From JAABRU01 sp050180235 (GTDB taxonomy: Bacteria > Desulfobacterota > Desulfobacteria > Desulfobacterales > Desulfococcaceae): 41,659 nucleotides of DNA. The stretch spans positions 1 through 41,659 of the forward strand of contig JBFXEJ010000052.1 of the NCBI GenBank assembly GCA_050180235.1. The letters are read 5' to 3'. The notes below the pieces were generated by a model. The model made no database searches. It was not told the DNA's origin and saw only the letters and a list, made by a program, of their open reading frames with translations. The position numbers and the translations under genes were made by a program. This document shows, piece by piece, positions 1 to 7,924 of the stretch (its first letter is position 1; every line of letters begins with the position of its first letter).

Positions 1-876
1 GACAATCTGTTTTTCAAAGAACGAAAAAATACACGACAATGTTATCGGAATGTATATCAACCGTTATTATTTTAAGAGTGGTCTTTATTCGGACAGCACA
101 TAATCAACCAATTTGACCCACTACCAAATGTTTATATGTTAAACAGCCACGAATAACACGAATCTGCACGAATGCACAAACCATAATTTATGTAATTCGT
201 GCAATTCGTGCAATTCGTGGCTGTACCATCAAATCTTCTGAGTAATGGTATAAGTTAAGGTTACAGATTATAACGATTCGCCATTAAAAATATACTTATG
301 AAACACACCCATGCCCCTCTCAGGATGGGATTTTCTGAAAAAATCAATGGCGAATTGGTATTACAGGTGTCAGGTTTCAGCAGACTAATCCGACATAACA
401 CATGTCGGGTTATAATCATCATTCACCATTCATCATTCACCATTAAAAAAGGCCATCTGCCTGCGGAAGATGACCCTGAAAGCGGATGTTTCCTCCACCG
501 GCATTATCCGGATCAGGTTCCACGGTCGGTTTCACATTTCAGAAACCCTCTCAGCAAGGTTAGGTCCAAGCTCCCGATATTTTTTCTGCTGATATTACCC
601 ATGCCGCAGGAATCTGTCAACCCTGCTTTTAGACAAAGGGCAGAAAACAGACATTCAGAACAAAAATTCCACTTCAGGCGGCAGTGCATAATTTTTTTGC
701 CGTATTTCTGTACAAAAAATATCAGATCGTGTATGATAAAAAATATTAAAAATATCCAGATTATGCCTGTTCATGAAATAAAGAGGAGCAAACTTCCCGT
801 TTTTTTCATAGGCTGTGGCACAAGCCGGAAGCCTGTGCTGCTTTATTGAACATTTTTTATAAAGGAATTTGAGAAA
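1..876. other. Gene-free, repeat-rich left edge
   Basis: No convincing gene. Open frames here lack family resemblance and coincide with repeats. Positions 102-125 carry ATCAACC.ATTTGACCCACTACC, the same terminal sequence as the miniature element at 20408-20541, so this is probably the right end of another copy. A 110-bp ACGAAT-type repeat follows at 140-252, and 340-370 contains a fragment (GGCGAATTGGTATTACAGG) also seen near 2400 and 37360. The stretch 520-876 is unremarkable AT-rich sequence upstream of the hydrolase gene. Confidence 0.7.
140..252. repeat. Dispersed ACGAAT-type palindromic repeat, copy 1 of 3
   Basis: AGCCACGAATAACACGAATC near the left side and GTGCAATTCGTGGCT near the right form an imperfect palindrome, followed by TACCATCAAATCTTCTGAGTAATGGTAT. 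Copies 2 and 3 lie at about 34316-34432 and 37003-37120 with few differences. It is non-coding and of unknown function. Confidence 0.8.
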
Positions 877-1590
877 ATGCGGTTCATATTGCTGATTTTG
901 CTGCTCGGCCTGTGTCCGGGCATTGGATTTCTGATCTTTTCCGGATGCGAGAAAAAACAGGCAGAAGTGCAGAGGGAAGTTCCACAGAAAAAATATGAAG
1001 GCATAATTGCTGCTGTGGGAGACAGTCTGACCGAAGGATACGGTGTGGAAGAGGAAGAGGCATATCCTGCGCTGCTGGAGAAAAAACTGCATGAAAACGG
1101 CTTTGATTTTCAGGTCATCAATGCGGGCATCAGCGGAGAAACCAGCACCGGAACCCGTTCCCGTATCAATTGGATTTTGAACATGAAACCTGATATTGTG
1201 ATCCTGGAAACCGGAGCCAATGACGGGCTTCGGGGAATTGATCCTGCCCTGATCCAAAAAAATATTGATGAAACAGTTCAGATACTGAAAGAAAACCGGG
1301 TGGTGGTGATACTGGCCGGAATGCGGATGGTGCGGAATCTTGGTAAGGAATATACGGAAAAATTTGCAGGTGTTTATCACTCTGTGGCCGAAAAACACGG
1401 CATTGGTCTGATTCCCTTTTTTCTGAAAGGCGTGGCCGGAGAACCGGGGCTGAATCAGGCAGACGGCATACATCCCACGGCACCAGGCTATGAAATCATC
1501 ACGGAAACCGTATATGAACATGCCGCGGAGGCCATCCGGCAGTGGCGCAGCAAAAAGGAAAGGGGAAATGCTGCCGGGAATTCCCCATAA
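877..1590 (+). CDS. SGNH/GDSL-type esterase (TesA-like arylesterase/lysophospholipase), lipoprotein
   Basis: A 237-aa protein of the SGNH hydrolase family, which cleaves ester or thioester bonds of lipids or aryl esters. Block I is GDSLTEGYG with nucleophile S50. Block III is GAND, near residue 112. Block V is DGIHP with D196 and H199 completing the triad. The N-terminus is a hydrophobic signal ending F-S-G-C24, a slightly atypical lipobox, so a lipoprotein facing the periplasm is likely. The ATG is preceded by AAAGGAAT. Length and motif spacing match E. coli TesA-type enzymes. The true substrate cannot be read from the sequence. It is on the same strand as the ferredoxin gene 127 bp downstream, but there is no functional link to see. 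Confidence 0.85.
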   Translation: MRFILLILLLGLCPGIGFLIFSGCEKKQAEVQREVPQKKYEGIIAAVGDSLTEGYGVEEEEAYPALLEKKLHENGFDFQVINAGISGETSTGTRSRINWILNMKPDIVILETGANDGLRGIDPALIQKNIDETVQILKENRVVVILAGMRMVRNLGKEYTEKFAGVYHSVAEKHGIGLIPFFLKGVAGEPGLNQADGIHPTAPGYEIITETVYEHAAEAIRQWRSKKERGNAAGNSP

Positions 1591-1717
1591 TCTCTGAATA
1601 TTGGGCAAAACTGTCTGAAAACATTTTTTTATATTGATATTTTTTATAAATTAAGATAAAAAAGACAGATTTTGAAAGTCGCTCAGTGCAAAAAAAACTG
1701 AAAAACAGGAATGATTT

Positions 1718-2017
1718 ATGAAATACTGGCGGATTCCATTGGATTCGGAAGCGGTGCAGATCACCCGCGGCCGGGTTTATATTATTGATGACAGATGCAA
1801 GGGATGCGGTTACTGTATTGAATACTGTCCGAGGGAGGTGCTGGAGTTTTCCAAAGCCTTTAATGCAAAAGGCTATCATCCGCCTGTGGTAAAAAACGGG
1901 GACTGTCTGAACTGTCATTACTGTGAACTGCTGTGCCCGGAATTTGCCATATTTTCAGTTCCGGTCATGGATGAGTTGCCGGACATGAAACACCTTGAAA
2001 TGAATGAAAGAATATAA
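1718..2017 (+). CDS. 2x[4Fe-4S] ferredoxin, KorD/PorD-like
   Basis: A 99-aa iron-sulfur protein with two canonical CxxCxxCxxxCP clusters: CKGCGYCIEYCP near residue 28 and CLNCHYCELLCP near residue 67. The linker between them and the EFAIF continuation after the second motif resemble the delta (ferredoxin) subunit of 2-oxoacid:ferredoxin oxidoreductases. No alpha, beta or gamma subunit follows in the window; about 500 bp of repeats come next. It may therefore act as a free-standing low-potential electron carrier, for example for the ATP-driven reductase system just downstream on the other strand (inference from proximity only). The start is the first ATG in frame, with a weak AGGAATG-type ribosome site. 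Confidence 0.85.
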   Translation: MKYWRIPLDSEAVQITRGRVYIIDDRCKGCGYCIEYCPREVLEFSKAFNAKGYHPPVVKNGDCLNCHYCELLCPEFAIFSVPVMDELPDMKHLEMNERI

Positions 2018-2428
2018 TCCTGCAATATTATTTTGACATATTCCGGAACAAAATGAAAAAAGCAGGATTTTTATAAGATAAAATTCTTAACTCATGTTAC
2101 GCATCACCCTCATACCGGAGAGAATCTGAGTTTGTAAAAGATTGGAAATACTGAATTTCAGCTTCTCCGGTATAACGGGGATAAGCTGATTTAAGACAGC
2201 TTCTAAGGATTTGCAAAAAATTTTCCTGTCCGAAAAACCCTCAGTGTTTGTAATACCAATTCTCCATTGATTTTATACAGTATTGTCAGTTTTTCCGTGG
2301 TTCAGCGTGCATGTGCAGAAAACCGCTCCGCTTAATTTTTGCACTCCTCCGGATCAGTCCGGGGCGGGACTGCAGCCTGTATCAGGTCAATGGCGAATCG
2401 GTATAACAGGTTATTTTGATACAGACAT
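2018..2428. repeat. Intergenic repeats: inverted repeat and ATACCAATTC-family element
   Basis: There is no gene. Positions 2111-2172 hold an inverted repeat whose arms begin ATACCGGAGA and end TCTCCGGTAT, a possible terminator for the ferredoxin gene, though without a clear T-run. Positions 2253-2411 hold a copy of the ATACCAATTC..CATTGATTT.ATACAGTATTGTCAG family, shared with 37135-37373, ending in GGTATAACAGG. The shared core includes CCGCTCCGCTTAATTTTTGC. Confidence 0.65.
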
Positions 2429-2535
2429 TTAGGTGATTTCTGAAAATAAATATCCCGGTTCAGTTCACAGGCACAAAGCAAAAGCTGGAAGCTTTTGCTA
2501 CTTTTCCGGGATATTCTTTTCTGGAAATCACCTAA
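2429..2535. mobile_element. 107-bp miniature inverted-repeat element, copy 1 of 3
   Basis: Termini TTAGGTGATTTC and GAAATCACCTAA extend into inverted arms of roughly 28 bp (..AATATCCCGG at the inner end), with a central AAAAGCT/AGCTTTT palindrome, so the whole unit can fold into one hairpin. Copies at 26447-26553 (reverse orientation) and 32442-32548 have exactly the same 107-bp length. This copy abuts the 3' end of the activase gene, and its terminal CTA (TAG on the minus strand) is that gene's stop codon. There is no transposase inside, so it would be mobilised in trans. Confidence 0.85.
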
Positions 2536-3308
2536 GCACATACAGCTCCGCTTTGCCTGCTGTTTTTTCCATACAATGCTGCTCCGATGGCTCCGATCAT
2601 ATCCGGTTCATTTGGAATGACAGGGGCAGTTTTGAGTGAATCTGCCAGCAAATTTGCAATGCAGCGGTTACGGGCCACGCCGCCTGCAAAAATCAGGGGA
2701 AATTCCAGTCCCACTCTTCGGAGCATATTTACAGTGCGTTTCACCACCGAGGCATGAAGCCCCAGCGCGATATTCTGGGGTTTATGCCCCTGGGCCATGA
2801 GTGATGTTGCCTCGGTTTCAGCAAAAACCGTGCACATGCTGTTAATGGAAAGCACCTGATCCCCTTCCAGTGCATACTCCCCGAACTCCGAAACCGGAAT
2901 CTGGAAAACATTGGCCAGATGCTCCAGAAATTTTCCGGTTCCGGCTGCACACCGGTCATTCATTTCAAATTTTGCCACTTTTCCAGAGGATGTCAGGGAA
3001 ATTGCTTTGGTGTCCTGCCCCCCGATGTCCAGAATGGTGCGGGCATCCGGATACAGAAAGGCAGCGCCCATTGCATAGGCTTTGATTTCCGTGATGGTGT
3101 CCACCCGGATATTCAGCATTGATTCTGCCAGCAGATTCCTGCCGTATCCGGTGGCAACAATCTGCTGCGGATAAAAACCGTTGAGCAGTTTTCTCACCTG
3201 GGACAGGGGATCAAACGTGGTCGGGACTTTGTTCTGATGAACAATTTCAGATCCGTTCATCAGAACCAGTTCCACAGACCGGGACCCAATATCAATTCCG
3301 GCTATCAT
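2532..3308 (-). CDS. BadF/BadG/BcrA/BcrD-type activase (ATP-dependent reductase activator, HgdC-like)
   Basis: A 258-aa ASKHA-fold ATPase that delivers an electron, energised by ATP hydrolysis, to a partner iron-sulfur dehydratase/reductase. GIDIGSRSVELV at the N-terminus is the phosphate-1 motif, DIGGQDTKAI the phosphate-2 region, and FAGGVARN the adenosine motif. C in NDRCAAGTG and C in SMCTVFAE are the two cysteines that bind the [4Fe-4S] cluster shared by the homodimer. It starts 3 bp after the stop of the partner subunit gene with a GGTGGGA ribosome site, so translation is likely coupled. Length is normal for the family. The stop codon falls in the end of the adjacent 107-bp element; the protein core is complete. 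Confidence 0.9.
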   Translation of the reverse strand: MIAGIDIGSRSVELVLMNGSEIVHQNKVPTTFDPLSQVRKLLNGFYPQQIVATGYGRNLLAESMLNIRVDTITEIKAYAMGAAFLYPDARTILDIGGQDTKAISLTSSGKVAKFEMNDRCAAGTGKFLEHLANVFQIPVSEFGEYALEGDQVLSINSMCTVFAETEATSLMAQGHKPQNIALGLHASVVKRTVNMLRRVGLEFPLIFAGGVARNRCIANLLADSLKTAPVIPNEPDMIGAIGAALYGKNSRQSGAVCA

Positions 3309-3311
3309 GAT

Positions 3312-4589
3312 TTATCCCACCATTTCCGTAAATGCCTGCACTCTGGTTTTCAACTGCTCCATATCCTCCATGCTGTAATCTGTTTCCAGAGATAGCATGG
3401 GAATGCCGATCTCCTTCAGGGCTTTTTCCACTTTGAATGCCTCATGTCCGTAAGGCTGGCAGAACATGAGTGCGTAATGGATCACGCCGTCCGCGTTCAG
3501 TTCCTTTGCCATTGCCCGGATATTGTCCAGCCGCTCTGTGTTGGGAGTGAAACACGCACAGTCAATTTTCATATACCGATCACAGATGGCATTTATCATC
3601 TGCTCCAGAGTTTCACCGGATTCATCCACCAGATCACGGGTATTGCGTGTGCCAATGCAGGATTCCTCTCCCACAATAACCGCTCCGGAACTTTCAATGA
3701 TATAAGGCAGTTTCCAGTTTGGCACAGCCATAGGACAGCCGGAAAGCATGAGCCGGGGCGTTTTTTCCGGCACAATGCCCTGTTTTTTGGCAATGCGTTC
3801 CTCCAACTGATCGCAGAGTGTATTGATGCTTTGCGTAAACCGCACAGGGTTGTCATAAAAACTGATCTGGTTGATCAGCAGCACATCCCGGCCTGAAATG
3901 GGTGTGGGAACAGCCGCTCGGAGCCTGTTGAGCCTCTGTAGCGCCCTGCGCCGGTTATTGCAGATCTGAATGCCTTTTTTCAGGCTTTCGGCTGTGATGA
4001 CATTGCCCGTGAGTTTTTCCAGTTCTGCTTTGTAACGCATAACCTCGGATTTCCACAAATCCCGGTCACACGCGTTTTTGCGCTGGGGCACTTCCATGAC
4101 ATACATGGGCACATATTCTGCAAATGCCTCATATGCCTTTTTCTTCCCGTCACAGGTAGTTTCCCCCACCACCAGATCACAGGATTCGGTAAAAGGGCAC
4201 AGCCGGGCCAGTTTGAATCCGATAAAGGATTTGATCAGTGCACAGGTATTGCGGGGAACCAGTTTTTCAGCGTCTTCCTTACCGGCCTCCGCGCCCGCGC
4301 ACAGTCCCACCTGTATGGCATCTGCGGCCAGAGTCAGTTCTTCGGGAACAAAAACACAGAATGTGCCGACAATTTTTCTTCCCTCAGCTTTGGCATCCTG
4401 AAGTTCCTTAATGCGCAGGCCGTGAACTTCGGAAAGAACAAAATCAAGATATTCCATCCCCTTTAGCCTGCCTTCCTGACTCATGTAAATGTCACCGTAA
4501 AATTTCCCCAAAACCGCGAGCAGCCCGTCATGGGCCTCCAGGTCCAGATTGAGTTTTTCCCACATTTCACGATACGCAGCTTCGGCCAT
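3312..4589 (-). CDS. 2-hydroxyacyl-CoA dehydratase D-component family protein, double-cubane-cluster (DCCP)-type reductase
   Basis: 425 aa of the HgdB/BcrB/FldB superfamily. Cysteines seen in order: GTFCVFVPEE, ETTCDGKKKAYE, LSGCPMAVPNWK, GEESCIGTRN, and C-A-C at KIDCACF. The ETTCDGKKK signature and the presence of one catalytic subunit plus one activase (no A/B pair) fit the double-cubane-cluster proteins, which reduce small substrates with ATP-energised electrons. True hydroxyacyl-CoA dehydratases and benzoyl-CoA reductases have two or more catalytic subunits. ATG 4589 is chosen over an upstream frame extension because AGGGAGG lies 8 nt before it. It is the first gene of a two-gene operon with the activase. 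Its physiological substrate is unknown. Confidence 0.8.
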   Translation of the reverse strand: MAEAAYREMWEKLNLDLEAHDGLLAVLGKFYGDIYMSQEGRLKGMEYLDFVLSEVHGLRIKELQDAKAEGRKIVGTFCVFVPEELTLAADAIQVGLCAGAEAGKEDAEKLVPRNTCALIKSFIGFKLARLCPFTESCDLVVGETTCDGKKKAYEAFAEYVPMYVMEVPQRKNACDRDLWKSEVMRYKAELEKLTGNVITAESLKKGIQICNNRRRALQRLNRLRAAVPTPISGRDVLLINQISFYDNPVRFTQSINTLCDQLEERIAKKQGIVPEKTPRLMLSGCPMAVPNWKLPYIIESSGAVIVGEESCIGTRNTRDLVDESGETLEQMINAICDRYMKIDCACFTPNTERLDNIRAMAKELNADGVIHYALMFCQPYGHEAFKVEKALKEIGIPMLSLETDYSMEDMEQLKTRVQAFTEMVG

Positions 4590-4805
4590 TGCTTTTCCTC
4601 CCTGAGAATGTTGACTGCTGAATGTCTGATATTGAATTCCGGGCAACCCTCAGCCGTCTGAGGGAGCGGATATCTGTTTGCACACGCTGTTTTTTTGCCG
4701 TAATTCTGCATTCATTCTGCAAAAGGTCAAATTGTTTGTCACAATGGAAGAAAAGGGGATGAATAGATTTTTTCTATGCAGGATTTACACATTTGAATAT
4801 TGAAA

Positions 4806-4836
4806 GGGCCGTGTCATTCAGCCAATGACACAGCCC
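4806..4836 (-). terminator. Hairpin terminator after the kinase gene
   Basis: On the minus strand GGGCTGTGTCATT, a short loop and AATGACACGGCCC form a strong stem that begins about 11 nt after the kinase stop codon and is followed by TTTC. It separates the kinase from the reductase operon. Confidence 0.75.
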
Positions 4837-4847
4837 GGTACTGACCA

Positions 4848-7328
4848 TCATTCCTCCTCCGCTCCCAGAATGGCCAATTTTTTCACATCTTCCAGATAAT
4901 ACCAGTTCAGAGAGGGAATCTCATGGAAAAAAATGATGCGGGATTCATTGTCCCGTGTCACTTCCGCAAATCCTGATTCCTTTCTCCGGATTTTGTCCAC
5001 CACAGCCTGCACCGGAAACTTCTCCAACTGTAGGGCTCCATCCTTTGAATTTACAGGGATGTCCAATCCAAGCTGGCTGGAACTGATCACCACCTCGGCT
5101 TTTTCATTGAGGAGAAAGCTTTCCACAACACCTACAGCCCCCGCGCGTGTAAGACTGTCCTGAATAATATTGCCGTAGGTCACATCCAGGCCCGCGACTC
5201 CGTAAAAATTTCCGTCTTTGTCATACAGGGAAGTCACGCAGGGCAGCACCATGCCCAGTCCGTTGATGTCAATATAGGGATTGCCCCAATATACGGCATT
5301 TTTGTGCGCACCCAGACTGTACCAGGGGCGCTGTCTCGGATCATAATCATCCTTGTAGGTGGATTTTCCGGGATAAGAATACATGACACCCGCCTCGAGT
5401 CCGATATAGGCCCAGCTTACAGGCAGACCGTGAATGGTCAGCAGTCTCCGGGCCTCTTCATCCGTAATCGGGCTGAAACTGTTGCGGCTGTCCAGCAGCA
5501 GTTTTTTGAAATGATGCCGAAGCGGAGCCAGACGGTTCATCAAAGGAATAATATCTTCTGTATTGACACCGGTGACAGTTTTCACCACAGGATAATCAAT
5601 GCTGACAGGCAGACGGTAAAGCGGAGACATGGCCAGATCCCTCGGTGCCTTTGCAGGATTTTTGAAATCCGAAATCCAGTAAAACCGTTCATTGCCTGCC
5701 TGGGGATTCTGGATCAGGTGCATGGCATTGTTGGCCAGATTGAGCAGCAGACCTTCGAGACGGATAAAACGGCTGTCAATATAATGGGCCTGGGAAGCCA
5801 CTTTTGTCAGCAGATGGGTCAGCTTCTTTTCCCGATCCTGTGCCTTTTTCATGGCAGAGCGTTCACGGATAAGTGTGGCAGTGGTGACAGCCGAGGAAAT
5901 CAGAAGAAAGGAAAGCACCAGAATGGCTGTGGCATGACGGTGTTTGTTGATGAACCGCCACATGCGCCTGGGAATATTGTCCGGCATCACCGTCACTTCA
6001 TCCCCGCGGAGAAATCTGCGCACATCCTCTGCCAGAATATTTACACTCAGATACCGGCGGTTCGGGTCAGGATTTGTGGCTTTCCGGATAATGGCCTTGA
6101 GTTCTTCGGGAATTTTTTTCTCCGGAACCATATGCACCATCTGGTTTATGGTTCCTGTATTGGCCCATTCCAGTTTTTTTGCCATATCTCCGGGACGCGC
6201 GGGTTTCAGTGTTACCAGTTCATACAGAATTACACCCATTGAAAAAAGATCACTGGCAGTGCCCACCTCAGGCAGTCCCTTTACCTGTTCCGGCGAAATA
6301 TATCCCGGAGTTCCCACAACGCTGCCCACTTCTGTGCCGCCCAGATACATTTCCGATTTCCGTGCAGCCACTTTCTGAATGCCGTAAAGGGTTTCAGGAA
6401 TCTCCTTGATCATTTTGGCAATGCCCCAGTCCATGACATAGACTTCGCCGAAATCACCGATCATGATATTGGAAGGTTTGAGATCCCGGTGGATTACCTC
6501 TTTGCGGTGGGCATAAATCATTCCCTCACATGCCTTGAGAAAATATCCCAGCCGGGAGTTGAGATTCAGATCCTCCGGCAGTTGGGCTTTGGGATTTTCC
6601 TTGTAAACATTCCGTGCTTTGGTGATAATGTCAGTCAGGGTCTGGCCTTTGATATATTTCATGACAAAGGACACGGCCGGTTCATTGGGGGCAGCTTCCT
6701 TGACTGTGTAAAGCGGAACAATATTGGGATGATCCAACTGGGCTGTGATCTGAGCTTCGCGGAAGAAATAACTCAGGGTCGCGGCAGATGCTGCCTCTTT
6801 TTTCAGACTTTTGAGAGCAACCTTGCGCAGCAGTTGTGTGTCTTTGGCAAGTTTGACCTCGCCCATTCCCCCTTCTCCGATACTGCCGACTTCGATGTAA
6901 CGGGGTATTTTTTCATCTTTTTTCTCAAAAACATCTTCGGAAAAATCCACCATTGTCATGGTGTCATCAGGGGAAACCCGCGGCTTTTCAGGCCGGGCTT
7001 CCTCTTCATCAGAAGATTCCGGAATGACCGGCTTTTTTGGGGGCAGGACTTTCTCTTCTGCGGCAGATTTCGGATTAATCTGCTGCACTTTTGACTGTGG
7101 TTTTTCTTCCGCGGCTGATTCCGGCATGATTCGCGGTCTTTCAGTCCGGGGTTTCTCTGCCGCGGCAGATTCCGGAATGACCGGCTGCTGCTCCGGTTCA
7201 GCCGATCCGGGCGGATATACCTTAAACACATGACCGCAGCCCGAACACCTGAATTTTGTACCGCTTTCCTTTATAAGGCTGTCCTGGATATTAAAGGCCG
7301 TCTGGCATTTCTCACATTTGGCTATCAT
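4848..7328 (-). CDS. Transmembrane Ser/Thr protein kinase with N-terminal zinc ribbon and C-terminal Cache sensor
   Basis: 826 aa. Residues 1-38 form an MJ0042-type zinc ribbon (C5, C8, C28, C31). Residues about 42-130 are a Pro/Glu/Ser-rich linker with repeated IPESAAEEKP-like segments. A Hanks-type kinase domain spans about 140-430: GEGGMGEV glycine loop, ALKSLKK lysine, HRDLKPSN with catalytic D282, MDWGIAK (DWG instead of DFG, as in many bacterial PknB-like kinases), and GTPGYISPEQ. One membrane helix lies near 463-485. A Cache-type extracytoplasmic sensor follows (DPRQRPWY near 670, GVAGLDVTYG). The likely role is a receptor kinase reading a small molecule outside the membrane and phosphorylating cytoplasmic targets. 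It is divergent from the CHAT gene across a 596-bp AT-rich spacer. No phosphatase or FHA-phosphopeptide partner is visible. Confidence 0.9.
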   Translation of the reverse strand: MIAKCEKCQTAFNIQDSLIKESGTKFRCSGCGHVFKVYPPGSAEPEQQPVIPESAAAEKPRTERPRIMPESAAEEKPQSKVQQINPKSAAEEKVLPPKKPVIPESSDEEEARPEKPRVSPDDTMTMVDFSEDVFEKKDEKIPRYIEVGSIGEGGMGEVKLAKDTQLLRKVALKSLKKEAASAATLSYFFREAQITAQLDHPNIVPLYTVKEAAPNEPAVSFVMKYIKGQTLTDIITKARNVYKENPKAQLPEDLNLNSRLGYFLKACEGMIYAHRKEVIHRDLKPSNIMIGDFGEVYVMDWGIAKMIKEIPETLYGIQKVAARKSEMYLGGTEVGSVVGTPGYISPEQVKGLPEVGTASDLFSMGVILYELVTLKPARPGDMAKKLEWANTGTINQMVHMVPEKKIPEELKAIIRKATNPDPNRRYLSVNILAEDVRRFLRGDEVTVMPDNIPRRMWRFINKHRHATAILVLSFLLISSAVTTATLIRERSAMKKAQDREKKLTHLLTKVASQAHYIDSRFIRLEGLLLNLANNAMHLIQNPQAGNERFYWISDFKNPAKAPRDLAMSPLYRLPVSIDYPVVKTVTGVNTEDIIPLMNRLAPLRHHFKKLLLDSRNSFSPITDEEARRLLTIHGLPVSWAYIGLEAGVMYSYPGKSTYKDDYDPRQRPWYSLGAHKNAVYWGNPYIDINGLGMVLPCVTSLYDKDGNFYGVAGLDVTYGNIIQDSLTRAGAVGVVESFLLNEKAEVVISSSQLGLDIPVNSKDGALQLEKFPVQAVVDKIRRKESGFAEVTRDNESRIIFFHEIPSLNWYYLEDVKKLAILGAEEE

Positions 7329-7924
7329 GGAAAATCCCCTTTTTTATATATCAAACTCCCTCTCAGACCGGGAATTGGGTTGAACCTGTTATTTTCTGAA
7401 AAATCAGAATCCAAAAAACAGATAAACGATATTATGCAGGTATCAGTGTAAAGATTTCAGAAAATAATTTCAACATAAAAACAGGGGAGACAGAAAATTA
7501 TGCTGAATTTTGTTCATAAATTATTTTTGGGGGCTAAGATCCGACTCTCCTGTTCTGTGAAAAACAGACTGAGGGATACAGTTTTTGTTAGTATAGGATC
7601 AATTTTTTTATTCAGCATTTGACAGATGAGTGCAATTTATAATATAATATAAAATCGGCTTAATTTTTTCCGCAATAATTTTTAATAAGATAATAATTTA
7701 ATATTATATTAAAAATTTAATTTCATAAATGTCTGTCCGAAAAGGACATTCCGAAAAAAAATTGTGCATGACAGGTCATACCGCTATGCCGATTATGCGT
7801 GTTTCCTGTGTTCCGGGCAGAAAAAACCTGTGGGAAAACTGAAATTCACAGTGAATCTGATTCATTTATAATATACTAAAATTGTTTAAATAAAAAGTTT
7901 AAACCATTTATTTGAGGAGGGATC
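7329..7924. other. AT-rich divergent intergenic region
   Basis: 596 bp between the divergent kinase and CHAT genes, with very AT-rich 7620-7740. No gene or obvious repeat. It presumably holds both promoters; the clearest candidate for the CHAT gene is listed separately. Confidence 0.6.
7845..7872 (+). promoter_or_regulatory. Candidate sigma-70 promoter of the CHAT/TPS block
   Basis: TTCACA (7845-7850), a 16-bp spacer, then a consensus TATAAT (7867-7872), about 50 bp before the GTG start. The -35 box is imperfect. Confidence 0.4.

Noticed and set aside
298..849. 183-codon open frame at the left edge
   Set aside because: It overlaps dispersed repeats, has no ribosome site, and its translation is low-complexity without family resemblance.
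655..1608. 317-codon open frame opposite the SGNH hydrolase
   Set aside because: Antisense to a gene with clear catalytic motifs; its composition is that of a shadow frame.
3312..4589. Benzoyl-CoA reductase subunit
   Set aside because: No second catalytic subunit or ferredoxin/BcrA-D quartet is nearby, and the ETTCDGKKK signature fits the double-cubane branch better.
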